Source of the DNA: Mogibacterium sp.
GTDB lineage: Bacteria > Bacillota > Clostridia > Peptostreptococcales > Anaerovoracaceae
DNA length: 64,000 bases
Assembly: GCA_017434025.1 (NCBI GenBank)
Contig: JAFRGC010000036.1
Span: forward strand, 19,192-83,191
Direction of reading: 5' to 3'
Shown here: positions 18,414 through 27,120 of the stretch, one piece after another
How positions within the stretch are numbered: the first letter of the stretch is position 1
How the letters are laid out: every line of letters begins with the position of its first letter
The notes under the pieces: generated by a model
Databases searched by the model: none
Seen by the model: only the letters and a program-made list of their open reading frames with translations
What the model was told of the DNA's origin: nothing
Made by a program: the position numbers and the translations under genes

Positions 18414-18415
18414 GA

Positions 18416-19606
18416 TCACAGCCCCATTTCCTCTCTTACTTCCTTGAAGCATTTCACTACGAAATCGATGTCTTCGTACGTATGGCTTGCAGAAACCTGT
18501 GTACGGATGCGGGCTTTGCCCTTCGGAACTACCGGATATGAGAAGGCGACAACGTATACGCCCTTCTTCATCATCCTTGCAGCGAACTCCGCAGCAGTCT
18601 TCTCGTCATAGAGCATGACCGGAACGCACGGATGTGTGCCTGGAATGACATCAAACCCCTCTTCATCGAGCTTCTTGCGGTAGTATGCTGTAACTGCTTC
18701 GAGGTGGTCTCTGAGCTCTGTGCTCTCTCTGAGCATCTGGAACAGTTCCAGGCTGGCTCCCGCGATCGCCGGTGCCAGCGAATTGGAGAACAGGTACGGA
18801 CGGCTCCTCTGACGCAGCAGATCGATAATCTCTTTCCTGCCGGAAGTGTAGCCGCCGGAAGCTCCGCCGAGCGCTTTGCCGAGTGTGCCGGTGATGACAT
18901 CGACACGTCCCTCGACTCCGCAGTATTCCGCAGTGCCTCTGCCGTGCTTGCCGACAAAACCTACTGCGTGGCTGTCGTCGACCATCACGAGCGCGTTGTA
19001 TTTGTCTGCCAGATCGCAGACTCCCTTGAGGTTAGCGATGATGCCGTCCATCGAGAACACGCCGTCAGTAGCGATGAGTTTGATCCTCGCGCCGGCAGCG
19101 TCTGCCTCCTGGAGTTTGGCTTCGAGGTCTTCCATATTATTGTTCTTATAACGGTATCTCTTCGCTTTGCAGAGTCTGACTCCGTCGATGATCGACGCGT
19201 GGTTGAGCTCGTCGCTGATGACCGCGTCCTCTGCCGAGAGGATGGTCTCGAAGAGTCCGCCGTTTGCGTCAAAGCATGACGAATACAGGATGGTATCGTC
19301 AGTGCCGAGGAACTCGGAGATGCTCTTCTCGAGCTTCTTGTGGATATCCTGCGTACCGCAGATGAATCTTACGGATGCTACGCCAAATCCCTTCTCATCA
19401 TATGTCTTCTTTGCTGCTTCGATCAGTCTCGGGCTGTCGCCGAGTCCCAGATAGTTGTTGGCGCACATGCAGAGCAGCTGTCTGCCGTCCTCCATGGTAA
19501 CATGCGCGCTCTGAGGTGATACGAATGGCGCCTCTCCCTTGAAGAGTCCTGCCTCGCGGATCGCTTCTACTTCACTGCGGTAGAAATCCAATGCTTCTCT
19601 GTTCAT
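18416..19606 (-). CDS. kbl: glycine C-acetyltransferase (2-amino-3-ketobutyrate CoA ligase)
   Basis: PLP enzyme that splits 2-amino-3-ketobutyrate with CoA into glycine and acetyl-CoA. The 396 residues show the alpha-oxoamine synthase pattern: [14 protein letters not shown] near the N-terminus, [10 protein letters not shown] (PLP aspartate) and the Schiff-base lysine in [14 protein letters not shown]. Of two adjacent ATGs the second (19606) has better spacing from AGGAGG. It follows tdh directly, so the two form the threonine-to-glycine pathway. Confidence 0.95.
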   Translation of the reverse strand: MNREALDFYRSEVEAIREAGLFKGEAPFVSPQSAHVTMEDGRQLLCMCANNYLGLGDSPRLIEAAKKTYDEKGFGVASVRFICGTQDIHKKLEKSISEFLGTDDTILYSSCFDANGGLFETILSAEDAVISDELNHASIIDGVRLCKAKRYRYKNNNMEDLEAKLQEADAAGARIKLIATDGVFSMDGIIANLKGVCDLADKYNALVMVDDSHAVGFVGKHGRGTAEYCGVEGRVDVITGTLGKALGGASGGYTSGRKEIIDLLRQRSRPYLFSNSLAPAIAGASLELFQMLRESTELRDHLEAVTAYYRKKLDEEGFDVIPGTHPCVPVMLYDEKTAAEFAARMMKKGVYVVAFSYPVVPKGKARIRTQVSASHTYEDIDFVVKCFKEVREEMGL

Positions 19607-19615
19607 CATATCCTC

Positions 19616-20686
19616 CTATTCGTACAGCTTGTGTATGCAGTCCCAGTCCAGTATCACCTTGCCGGATCTGCCCGAGATCATAGCCTCGAAGCCCTTCTCG
19701 AAATCAGTGATATCGAACCTGTGTGTTATGATGTCTGAAATATCCAGGCCAGCCTGCGTCATGGTCGTCATCTTGTACCATGTGTCCCAGACCTTCCTGC
19801 CGTAGATGCCCTTGAGTGTCAGTCCGTCGAAGATGACCGTTTCGAGATCCACAGGCGTCTCCGTGCCCTGCAGTCCGAGAAGAGCGATCCTGCCGCCGTG
19901 CTTCATCGAATGGATCATGCTGTTCAGTGCGTATTTGGATCCGGACATCTCGAGACCGACGTCAAAGCCTTCCGTCATACCGATCTCTTTCATCACGTCG
20001 GAGATCTTCTCATCAGTGATATCGATCGTGCGGGTCGCTCCGAGTTTCTTCGCCAGTTCCAGTCTGTATGGGTTCATGTCGGTTACGACGACATGCCTTG
20101 CTCCGCAGAATTTGACGATGGCGGCAGCCATACATCCGATCGGGCCGGCGCCCGAGATCAGGACATCCTCGCCCAGAGTCTCATAGCTCAGCGCTGCGTG
20201 CGTTGCATTGCCAAACGGGTCGAAGATCGCATACATCTCCATCGGGATGTTCGGGTTGCAAGGCCAGACATTGGCCGCAGGGATCACCAGATACTCTGCG
20301 AAAGCGCCATTCCTGTTGACACCTACACCCTTGGCATCCTTACAGTTCTCCTTGTGCCCTTCCAGGCAGTTACGGCACTTACCGCATGTGATATGACCCT
20401 CACCGGAAACCAGATCGCCTTTCTTGAATCCCTGTACTCCCGGGCCGACTTCCTCGACAACGCCGACATATTCGTGACCTGCCGTGAGTCCGACCGGTAT
20501 CGTGTGCTGTGCCCAGTCATTCCACTGCCAGATGTGTACATCTGTACCGCAGATAGCCGTCTTGAGTATCTTGATCTTGACATCGTTGTAACCAACTTCA
20601 GGGATAGGGACCTGCTTCATCCACAGGCCTTCCTCCGGACGCTCTTTGACCAGCGCCCACATCATGCCCTTGTCCGCTCTTTCCAT
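19616..20686 (-). CDS. tdh: L-threonine 3-dehydrogenase, Zn-dependent
   Basis: Oxidises threonine to 2-amino-3-ketobutyrate, the substrate of Kbl. The 356-residue medium-chain dehydrogenase has the catalytic-zinc segment [15 protein letters not shown], the four-cysteine structural zinc site [15 protein letters not shown] and the NAD-binding [17 protein letters not shown] 20686 lies about ten bases behind ACAGGAG; a GTG three codons upstream sits too close to that site. It ends 9 bp before kbl. Confidence 0.95.
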   Translation of the reverse strand: MERADKGMMWALVKERPEEGLWMKQVPIPEVGYNDVKIKILKTAICGTDVHIWQWNDWAQHTIPVGLTAGHEYVGVVEEVGPGVQGFKKGDLVSGEGHITCGKCRNCLEGHKENCKDAKGVGVNRNGAFAEYLVIPAANVWPCNPNIPMEMYAIFDPFGNATHAALSYETLGEDVLISGAGPIGCMAAAIVKFCGARHVVVTDMNPYRLELAKKLGATRTIDITDEKISDVMKEIGMTEGFDVGLEMSGSKYALNSMIHSMKHGGRIALLGLQGTETPVDLETVIFDGLTLKGIYGRKVWDTWYKMTTMTQAGLDISDIITHRFDITDFEKGFEAMISGRSGKVILDWDCIHKLYE

Positions 20687-20748
20687 TTCGTGCACTCTCC
20701 TGTTTTCGCTGAATTGAAGTCCGCATAAATTGCCGTTATGCGAAACGA

Positions 20749-20780
20749 AAGACTACGGATCGATCTTATCTCGTAGTCTT
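20749..20780 (-). terminator. terminator-like hairpin after the 20843 gene
   Basis: Inverted repeat AAGACTACG / CGTAGTCTT with a 14-base loop lies between the unknown membrane protein and tdh. On the minus strand it is followed by TTTCGTTTCG, an imperfect U tract. Confidence 0.5.
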
Positions 20781-20842
20781 CCCTGTAAGTAATTTTACAT
20801 CATCATATAGTAGGTTTAAACCCTGAAATGGGGGGAAAATTG

Positions 20843-21703
20843 TCACAATATCGAAATGAACAGCCCGATGTAAAGTCCCGCGATTGCTGACGCGAGATTC
20901 GCAATGACCGCATACAGAATCGCTTTGACTTTGGCGCGGGTCTTGCCCGAAACCGCCAGTTTGTCGTAATAGATCAGTCCTTCGAAGACGATCACTCCCA
21001 GCTCCAGCGCAGGCATGTATGTGATCCATACCACGCCGCCCAGATTGTAGTCCAGAACTGTCATAGCCAGATTGAGCAGGGCTTGTGTCACGATATTGAC
21101 AGCCACGATGACCTTCATCTCCCTCGCTCTGTAGTAGCCGAAGATCAGGGCTATCAGCAGCTCGATCAGGATCGTGGCCGCCAGCCTGATGAAGAAACTG
21201 TTGATGTTCTTCTCATAAGCCGGAACTGATGTGACGAGCAGCACGCCGTCTGCGCCTGGTTTGGCAGTGTAATAGCACTCGAACGCATATCGCGGTACCG
21301 CTGTGCTGATCAGTAATTGTTTGGCCGTCGCGTCATAGAGCGCGACTTTAAAGTGATTCGGAGGGTAGTATCCCCATTTGAAAGTATTATCGTAGATCTT
21401 GTCGAGGTTGCCCCAGAACAGATACCCGTCAGGATCCTGGTATTCGAAGAAGGCCTTGAATGCCGCCTTCTCCTCTGCCGTGCCTGTGCCCTCTCCTGTC
21501 TCCGGTACCGAATACGGTCCATACGCCTCAGTATCACCGAGCAGGGTCGCTACATAGACATGGTCCGGCGCCAGCCCTTCGAAAGTGATATCTACGAAAG
21601 GCTTCGGCCCGACATCCGCGAAAACAAAGCTGACCATGCTGAGCAGCATGGCAGCAGTACACAAGAATATGAATGGTATTCTCGCAAGCGGGTGTCTTCT
21701 CAT
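20843..21703 (-). CDS. membrane protein with secreted N-terminal domain, unknown function
   Basis: I do not recognise this 286-residue protein as a named family. A signal sequence is followed by ADVGPKPFVDITFEGL, a beta-rich ectodomain of about 135 residues, then four hydrophobic helices (about 165-285) in a C-terminal membrane domain. The repeated acidic/aromatic ectodomain suggests ligand or wall contact. ATG 21703 (MRRHPLARIPF) is preferred over an ATG seven codons upstream. It is divergent from the lipoprotein at 21844, with about 140 bp between them. Confidence 0.65.
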   Translation of the reverse strand: MRRHPLARIPFIFLCTAAMLLSMVSFVFADVGPKPFVDITFEGLAPDHVYVATLLGDTEAYGPYSVPETGEGTGTAEEKAAFKAFFEYQDPDGYLFWGNLDKIYDNTFKWGYYPPNHFKVALYDATAKQLLISTAVPRYAFECYYTAKPGADGVLLVTSVPAYEKNINSFFIRLAATILIELLIALIFGYYRAREMKVIVAVNIVTQALLNLAMTVLDYNLGGVVWITYMPALELGVIVFEGLIYYDKLAVSGKTRAKVKAILYAVIANLASAIAGLYIGLFISIL

Positions 21704-21843
21704 GGACAGTTCTCTCCTATACATATGGATATTGTACTACAAATGCATCGTTTTACCAAAACCAAATGTATTCATCCCATGTTCACCGTAATGTGCTAAA
21801 ATGTATGCATCCGGCAAGGTTCCGGTTCATGGGGGTATGTATA

Positions 21844-22455
21844 ATGAGACGCTATTCCTATATGATCAGAGTATTGGTGATCATGATCCTGACTGCGCTG
21901 ATTCCGGCGCTTTCTTCGTGCGGCTCCGGTGCGAGCAGCACACCGGATGCGAAGGATGCGGGGCTGCCTCCCGTCGAGCGGGTCCTGCGGGCGATGATCG
22001 AATATCCGAACGAGGAGCTGTTCAATCCTACGATGACGTATATCGGGCTTGGCGTGCCCGAAATGACGGAAGAAGAGAGAGCCGAGGCGCAGGCGGAAGC
22101 CGAGAAGAATCGCGAGAAGGAGAAATCCGCGTGGCAGGCTGCTGTCGGCGACTGTTTCGCCAATGGGATGTTCGATACATTCTACGATAACTGGGAACGC
22201 ACAGAGATCCTCGGAACAGCTCGTATCCTCAAACTGACGACTGTCGTCAAGAGTGTCGATATCATCGATAAGGAAGAAGAGGATAACGTAAAACAATATC
22301 AGGTCACGATCGAAGCGACCGATGACACCGGCCATGTCGATACATACGACACCGTGTGGCTCGTGACATTTGACTCAGCTGATCCGCAGCTCCTGCAGTC
22401 TATCGAACTGCTGGCAGACGGAGGATTCTTCTGCAGGAGCGGATGTCCGCTGTAA
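21844..22455 (+). CDS. putative lipoprotein, unknown function
   Basis: A 203-residue protein on the opposite strand to its neighbours. ATG 21844 follows GGGGGT at a good distance; upstream codons in the frame are not needed. A hydrophobic signal ends at LSSC, a lipobox, after which comes a Gly/Ser linker, a charged helix rich in Glu/Ala/Lys (about 75-105) and a beta-rich end. Downstream is the hairpin at 22492. It is probably a surface-anchored protein; no enzyme motif is visible. Confidence 0.7.
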   Translation: MRRYSYMIRVLVIMILTALIPALSSCGSGASSTPDAKDAGLPPVERVLRAMIEYPNEELFNPTMTYIGLGVPEMTEEERAEAQAEAEKNREKEKSAWQAAVGDCFANGMFDTFYDNWERTEILGTARILKLTTVVKSVDIIDKEEEDNVKQYQVTIEATDDTGHVDTYDTVWLVTFDSADPQLLQSIELLADGGFFCRSGCPL

Positions 22456-22491
22456 GAACGGTATCTCAGCTGCGACATTAAGCAAATAAAT

Positions 22492-22540
22492 AGACGGCAT
22501 TTCGATGATCTCTTTGTTCGAAGGTCATTGAACGCCGTCT
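22492..22540. terminator. bidirectional terminator
   Basis: Long stem: AGACGGC with GCCGTCT outside, and TTTCGATGA with TCATTGAA inside with one G-U pair. TTTAGTTTTG follows on the plus strand and TATTTATTTG on the minus strand. It overlaps the last codons of the ferredoxin-like gene. Confidence 0.75.
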
Positions 22541-23379
22541 TTAGTTTTGTCTGTGAAGCCTACGGAGATCGCCTTGCAAGGACATGCTGCCGCGCATTTG
22601 CCGCAGCGGATGCATTCGGCGGAGTCTGGTTTGGCTACCGGATCGATGTCCATCGGACAGATATCCCGGCACTTGCCGCACGAGATGCAGCCGGAGTGGT
22701 TGATATGCACGCGGTACAGGCTGATCTTGTTGAGCAGTCCGTAGATCGCGCCGAGTGGGCACATGACCTTGCAGAAAAACCGGCAGCATACGATGCAGCC
22801 GAGGATAGTGATGACGAGGATCGCGGCTTTGAGGACAAAGAGCCCGCCGAGCTGCGCTCTGAGTTCGGGATGTGTCAGGAGCAGTGGAATGCCGCCTTCG
22901 AGGGTCCCGGCCGGGCAGATGTATTCGCAGAACGCCGGCGCACCGAGGCCAAACTGGTCGGTCACCACGGCCGGCATCAGGAGCACGAACACCACGAGCA
23001 GTATGTATTTGATGTAAGTCAGCGGTTTCGGTACGCGGATGTGCGGCGACGGGATCTTGTGCAGGAGTTCCTGGATGAGTCCAAACGGGCATACGAACCC
23101 GCAGATGGCTCTTCCGAACACCACGCCCAGCGCCAGGACGAATCCCAAAGCATAGAACCCCACGCTGAACTGCCTGTCCCCTCCGACTGCCTGCATCGCG
23201 CCGATTGGGCACGACAATCTTGCCGCCGGACACGAGTAGCAGTTGATGCCGGGGTTGCAGAAGTTCTTCCAGCTGCCTTTGTAGATCTTCCCGGCCTGGA
23301 AGTTACCGAGGTAGCTATTGGAAAAACCGAACGCTGCTATCTGTATGATCTTGCGCCTGATGTCCTGACTGATCTTCAT
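22525..23379 (-). CDS. NapH-like membrane 4Fe-4S electron-transfer protein
   Basis: A 284-residue protein with about five membrane helices and several Cys clusters. CPAARLSCPIG and CGFVCPFG lie on the N-terminal half, CEYICPAG and CKVMCPLG follow helices in the NapH pattern, and two ferredoxin motifs close the protein: CISCGKCRDICPMDI and CIRCGKCAAACPC. It should pass electrons between a quinone or flavin donor and an exported partner. ATG 23379 (MKISQDIRRK) is chosen over an ORF extension that runs into the upstream mini-gene. It forms an operon with the CXXC mini-protein and the redoxin. Confidence 0.88.
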   Translation of the reverse strand: MKISQDIRRKIIQIAAFGFSNSYLGNFQAGKIYKGSWKNFCNPGINCYSCPAARLSCPIGAMQAVGGDRQFSVGFYALGFVLALGVVFGRAICGFVCPFGLIQELLHKIPSPHIRVPKPLTYIKYILLVVFVLLMPAVVTDQFGLGAPAFCEYICPAGTLEGGIPLLLTHPELRAQLGGLFVLKAAILVITILGCIVCCRFFCKVMCPLGAIYGLLNKISLYRVHINHSGCISCGKCRDICPMDIDPVAKPDSAECIRCGKCAAACPCKAISVGFTDKTKDGVQ

Positions 23380-23383
23380 GGAT

Positions 23384-23530
23384 CTACCCCAGACCAATGC
23401 ACTCAAGGCAGATGTGCACCGCCTTGGTGAACACGACAGGCACCTCTCCGCGCATGACACCTACTGTCACGAGACTGACGGAGAGCACGAGCAGCAATAA
23501 TGCAATTATGAGTCTTTTCCTGGATTCCAA
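23384..23530 (-). CDS. CXXC-motif mini-protein (CD1871A-type), TTG start
   Basis: A 48-residue ORF: charged N-terminus ESRKRLI, one membrane helix (about 7-26) and a C-terminal segment KAVHICLECIGLG with a CLEC pair four residues from the end. It matches, as I recall, a small clostridial family found next to NapH-like ferredoxins and TlpA-like redoxins. No ATG is available; TTG 23530 follows AGGGACACAGGA. It ends 4 bp before the 4Fe-4S gene. The CXXC is probably redox active, carrying electrons or disulfides between its two neighbours. Confidence 0.78.
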   Translation of the reverse strand: MESRKRLIIALLLLVLSVSLVTVGVMRGEVPVVFTKAVHICLECIGLG

Positions 23531-23589
23531 ATCCTGTGTCCCTGTCTTTCGAATCGCTGTATATCGCTTCGGGTTGGCGATTACTGGCG

Positions 23590-24183
23590 CTAGCCTGCGA
23601 GATAGTCCTCGACCGCCTTTTTATAGCTATTTACATCCGCGCCGATGATCGGCGGACAGATGGTTTTGCCCTCACGGTCCAGAATGAAAGTGGTCGGAAC
23701 TGCTTCGACGACCGCAAACGCTTTCATCACAGATTCGCTTGCGAGTATGTTGAGGTATTTGACGCCAGTCTTGTCGCAGATCTCATGGGCCAGTTCGAGG
23801 TTCTCGGCAGCGCCGCCCCAGATCTCATCTGAGTTGCCATCGGAAGGAGGCGTATCGATCACGACACCGACGATCTGAACGTTGTCCGGGAGCTCGCTGT
23901 CCCAGGCTGCCAGATCAGGCATCTCCCCTATGCAAGGGCCGCAGAAAGTTGCCCACACATTGAGCACCGTGACGTCCTTGTCTGCGAAGACCGCTTCGGT
24001 CACCTTATTGCCATCCATATCCTCCGACTCGAAAGCTGCGATGCCGGTCCCGACTTCAATGTCTTCCGCAGCATAATGGTATTCATCCTCTTCGTACTCT
24101 TCCTCAGCAGGCTCATTGCTCGCGCAAGCCGAGATCGAGAGGCACAACACGAGAGAGAGGATCAAAATCAGATACTTTTTCAT
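23590..24183 (-). CDS. TlpA/ResA-like thiol-disulfide redoxin lipoprotein
   Basis: A 197-residue exported thioredoxin-fold protein. The lipobox SISAC puts the lipid at Cys20; an acidic Glu/Tyr linker follows. The active site is WATFCGPC (Cys81, Cys84), and the cis-proline side is in VEAVPTTFILDREG. Such proteins reduce or oxidise thiols on exported proteins or cytochromes. Position before the CXXC mini-protein and the NapH-like ferredoxin suggests all three form a trans-membrane reducing chain. Confidence 0.9.
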   Translation of the reverse strand: MKKYLILILSLVLCLSISACASNEPAEEEYEEDEYHYAAEDIEVGTGIAAFESEDMDGNKVTEAVFADKDVTVLNVWATFCGPCIGEMPDLAAWDSELPDNVQIVGVVIDTPPSDGNSDEIWGGAAENLELAHEICDKTGVKYLNILASESVMKAFAVVEAVPTTFILDREGKTICPPIIGADVNSYKKAVEDYLAG

Positions 24184-24330
24184 ATAGTTCCTTTCAGGAT
24201 TATTTCACAGCAGATCGATTCCGATTGGGTCGTTCTTTAGCGAGCTAACGATAAAGAATTTGCCCTTTATGGTATTGATTGTAACGATCAGAGGAGCCAA
24301 TGTCAAAATAACGGAAGAATGGTTGGGTGC

Positions 24331-26334
24331 CTATGCTTCGTTCAGCAGGATCGATACTTTGAACATGTCTCCGTCGATCTTGATTTCGAAGACGCCCCCC
24401 ATCAGGTTGGTCAGGTCTTTGGCAATTGCCAGCCCGAGGCCTGAACCTTCGGTGTTGCGCGACTGGTCGCCGCGGGTAAATCTCTCCATGAGTTCATCCG
24501 GCGAGATGTTCAGCTCATCGCGGGAGATGTTCTTGATCTCGAGGAGGAGTTTGGCCGGAGCAGCGGTGCCGGCAGGTTTGCTTACATCTATATAGACGCG
24601 GCTGCCTTCGAGCGCGTACTTGCTGATATTGCCGAGCAGGTTCTCGAGTACTCGGTAGAGCAGCTTGCCGTCAGCGCGAACCATCGTGTTTTCAGCAGTG
24701 ATCTTCTTCTTGACCTCGAGGTTTTTGCTGCTCAGGCGGTCGCCCATTTCCGCCAGTGACTGGTCGATCAGTGCAGCGAGGTCGATCGTCTCGATCTCGC
24801 AAGGGATGTTGCCGCTTGAGGCTTTGGCCGCCTCGAACAGCTCTTCTGTCAAAGTCTTCAGCCTGTCGGTCTTCTCGCGTACGATCGCCAGATGGGCAGG
24901 CGCGTCCGGGCTGTCGAGACCCTCTTTGTCGAGGATATCGAGGTAGCTGATCATGGAAGTCAGCGGTGTCTTGAGATCGTGCGAAACGTTGCTGATCAGG
25001 TCGGTCTTGAGCCGCTGATTCTTGATCTCATTCTGGACAGCGGCGTTGGTCGCTTCCGAAATGTGGTTGATGTCGCTCGCCAGTTTGTCCAGGTCGGTCT
25101 TCGGTCCGTTCTCGTCGACAGTCACAGGGATCTTGTGCGTCAGATTGCCTGACTTGACCTCGATGACGCCTGCGCGGATCTCGGCGAGTTTGCCGACTTT
25201 GCGGATGATCAGGATCGCCGCGAGGACTGTTGAAACGATCATCAGGAAGAACAGCGCTTCAAAGCCTCCTTCTAAGGCATACACGAATACCGGGAACCAA
25301 AGCAGCACACATGCGATCAGGATGTATTTGATCATCAGCTTGACTGCTGCGCGCCTGTCCGCATCTGCTGGGATCGTCAGGCTGCGGAACGCGTTCTTGT
25401 TCCTGGCAGCCAAACCCTTGCTGGCTTTGGCGATCCCTTCGCCTGCCTTGGCGAATTTGTGGCCGGCATGAACTGCTCCGATGCCGAGGAACGCCAGTAT
25501 CTTGCCGAGCAGCGAACGGTGGATCAGCTCGCGGGCTTTGATCTTCTTGACCAAAGTCACCCAGCAGATGACTGCGATCGCGATCAATACGAACATGCCG
25601 ATCGCGCAGTACCAGAAGACTGAATTGTTCGGGATCTCGAAGAAATAATCGTCCGGCTCTATTGGCTTGTATACCGACGAGAGATCGATCGGGCCAATCT
25701 TATTGGTGCAGCTGACGAGCTTGGCGACAGGGGCCGCGGTGCCCACCGCGGCCGCGGCCGCGCACACGCCGGCCGCGATGTGGAGCTCGCTCCACAGCCT
25801 GTCGAACCAGTTCAGCCGGATCTTGCCCTCTTCATCTCTGCTGAATCTGCCTGTCACGACACACAGACCGATCACTGCTGCCAGAAATACCAGACTGGTT
25901 ATTATTATGAATGTAATGTTCCTGCTGATGAACTCTGCCTGTGCGTGCGTATTGCTGAAATTTGCTACCCAGCCATACGGTGACAGCTCGAGATCTTCCA
26001 GATGTTCTGCAGAAAAGCCTGTAATATCCAGAAGATTCGCTACTCCGAAGGTCAGAGCCATCAGGATCCCGGTAACGGTGCCGGCCAGAGGCGCCAGGAT
26101 CTCAAACAGCGCATACAGGCCGCGGCTGGCCGGCTTGCGCGCAGTGGCTGCGCCTTCGGAATCCGGCTCCCTGTATACAGCAGGCGCAGGCACTGCGCCA
26201 CCAGCTTCCGCCTCCGGCGCTTCCGCCGCGATCACTTCCGTTTTCGCTTCTTCCGCCGCGATCGCTTTCGCGTCGACCACGATCGTATCCTGGTCGTCCT
26301 CTACTATTTCAAGAAGTTTCTTTTTCTTAGCCAT
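24331..26334 (-). CDS. sensor histidine kinase, VanS-like C-terminus with large membrane domain
   Basis: A 667-residue kinase. The N-terminus (about 1-70) is a charged, Ala/Glu-rich cytoplasmic stretch, unusual before the first helix. About six hydrophobic helices lie between 75 and 380, then a HAMP-like linker. The H box is ISNVSHDLKTPL with His452, the N box ENLLGNISKYA is near 565, and GSGLGLAIAKDL is near 630. The gene starts 9 bp after the regulator at 26344. A stretch near 25735-25770 is extremely GC-rich and encodes an alanine run. Signal unknown; cell-wall stress is a guess from VanS likeness. Confidence 0.9.
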   Translation of the reverse strand: MAKKKKLLEIVEDDQDTIVVDAKAIAAEEAKTEVIAAEAPEAEAGGAVPAPAVYREPDSEGAATARKPASRGLYALFEILAPLAGTVTGILMALTFGVANLLDITGFSAEHLEDLELSPYGWVANFSNTHAQAEFISRNITFIIITSLVFLAAVIGLCVVTGRFSRDEEGKIRLNWFDRLWSELHIAAGVCAAAAAVGTAAPVAKLVSCTNKIGPIDLSSVYKPIEPDDYFFEIPNNSVFWYCAIGMFVLIAIAVICWVTLVKKIKARELIHRSLLGKILAFLGIGAVHAGHKFAKAGEGIAKASKGLAARNKNAFRSLTIPADADRRAAVKLMIKYILIACVLLWFPVFVYALEGGFEALFFLMIVSTVLAAILIIRKVGKLAEIRAGVIEVKSGNLTHKIPVTVDENGPKTDLDKLASDINHISEATNAAVQNEIKNQRLKTDLISNVSHDLKTPLTSMISYLDILDKEGLDSPDAPAHLAIVREKTDRLKTLTEELFEAAKASSGNIPCEIETIDLAALIDQSLAEMGDRLSSKNLEVKKKITAENTMVRADGKLLYRVLENLLGNISKYALEGSRVYIDVSKPAGTAAPAKLLLEIKNISRDELNISPDELMERFTRGDQSRNTEGSGLGLAIAKDLTNLMGGVFEIKIDGDMFKVSILLNEA

Positions 26335-26343
26335 GTCGCACCT

Positions 26344-27042
26344 CTATTGTTTCTCAACTTTGTACCCGACACCCCATACAACTTTGAGGTACCTCGGATT
26401 CTTAGGGTCGATCTCGATCTTCTCACGGATCCTCCGGATGTGGACCGCCACAGTGTTCTCAGCACTGTAAGCCTCCTCCTTCCAGACCTTCTCATAGATC
26501 TCTTCGATACTGAACACCCTGCCGGCATTTGCCGTCAGCAGCTTGAGGATGCCATATTCGATCGGCGTCAACGATACATTATCGCCATCGACCTTGACCG
26601 TTTTGGCATCATCATCGATCTCGAGACCACCGCAGCGGAAAACATTCGCCGCTCTGGTCTCGGCCGCACTGCCAAGCTGGTTGTAACGTCTCAGCTGTGA
26701 TCTGACCCTTGCAATCAGTTCCAGAGGATTGAAAGGCTTGGTCATGTAGTCATCCGCACCGACGTTGAGTCCGGTGATCTTGTCATAATCCTCAGACTTT
26801 GCGCTGAGCATGATGATCGGAATATTGTGTTCCTCTCTGATGCGCAAAGTCGTCTGTATACCATCGAGGCCCGGCATCATCACATCCATGATGATCAGGC
26901 TGACAGGCATGCTGCGGACAAGGTTGAGGGCTTCGATGCCGTCGAGCGCTATATGCGGCTCGTAGCCTTCACTCCGGAGATAGAACCCTATCGCCTCAGC
27001 AATTTCTCTGTCATCATCTACGATCAGGATATTCGTTCCCAT
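26344..27042 (-). CDS. OmpR/VanR-type response regulator
   Basis: A 232-residue regulator: receiver domain 1-120 with acidic pocket VDDD (9-11) and phospho-acceptor Asp53 in IIMDVMMPG, and lysine in DYMTKPFNP; a winged-helix DNA-binding domain from about 135 with EEAYSAENTVAVHIRRIREK and RYLKVVWGVGYK. It starts behind AAAGGAGTCATGT and is followed 9 bp later by the kinase, its expected partner. Target genes are not evident; autoregulation is common in the family. Confidence 0.95.
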   Translation of the reverse strand: MGTNILIVDDDREIAEAIGFYLRSEGYEPHIALDGIEALNLVRSMPVSLIIMDVMMPGLDGIQTTLRIREEHNIPIIMLSAKSEDYDKITGLNVGADDYMTKPFNPLELIARVRSQLRRYNQLGSAAETRAANVFRCGGLEIDDDAKTVKVDGDNVSLTPIEYGILKLLTANAGRVFSIEEIYEKVWKEEAYSAENTVAVHIRRIREKIEIDPKNPRYLKVVWGVGYKVEKQ

Positions 27043-27120
27043 ACATGACTCCTTTCAATCCTCGACTATATACTAGAGCACGCATCTTAAGAAAAAGTGC
27101 GTATAATTATTACGAAATCA

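Noticed and set aside
24215-24260. TTCTTTA/TAAAGAA inverted repeat as a terminator of the sensor kinase gene
   Set aside because: The stem is AT-rich and imperfect, with no T tract on the minus strand.
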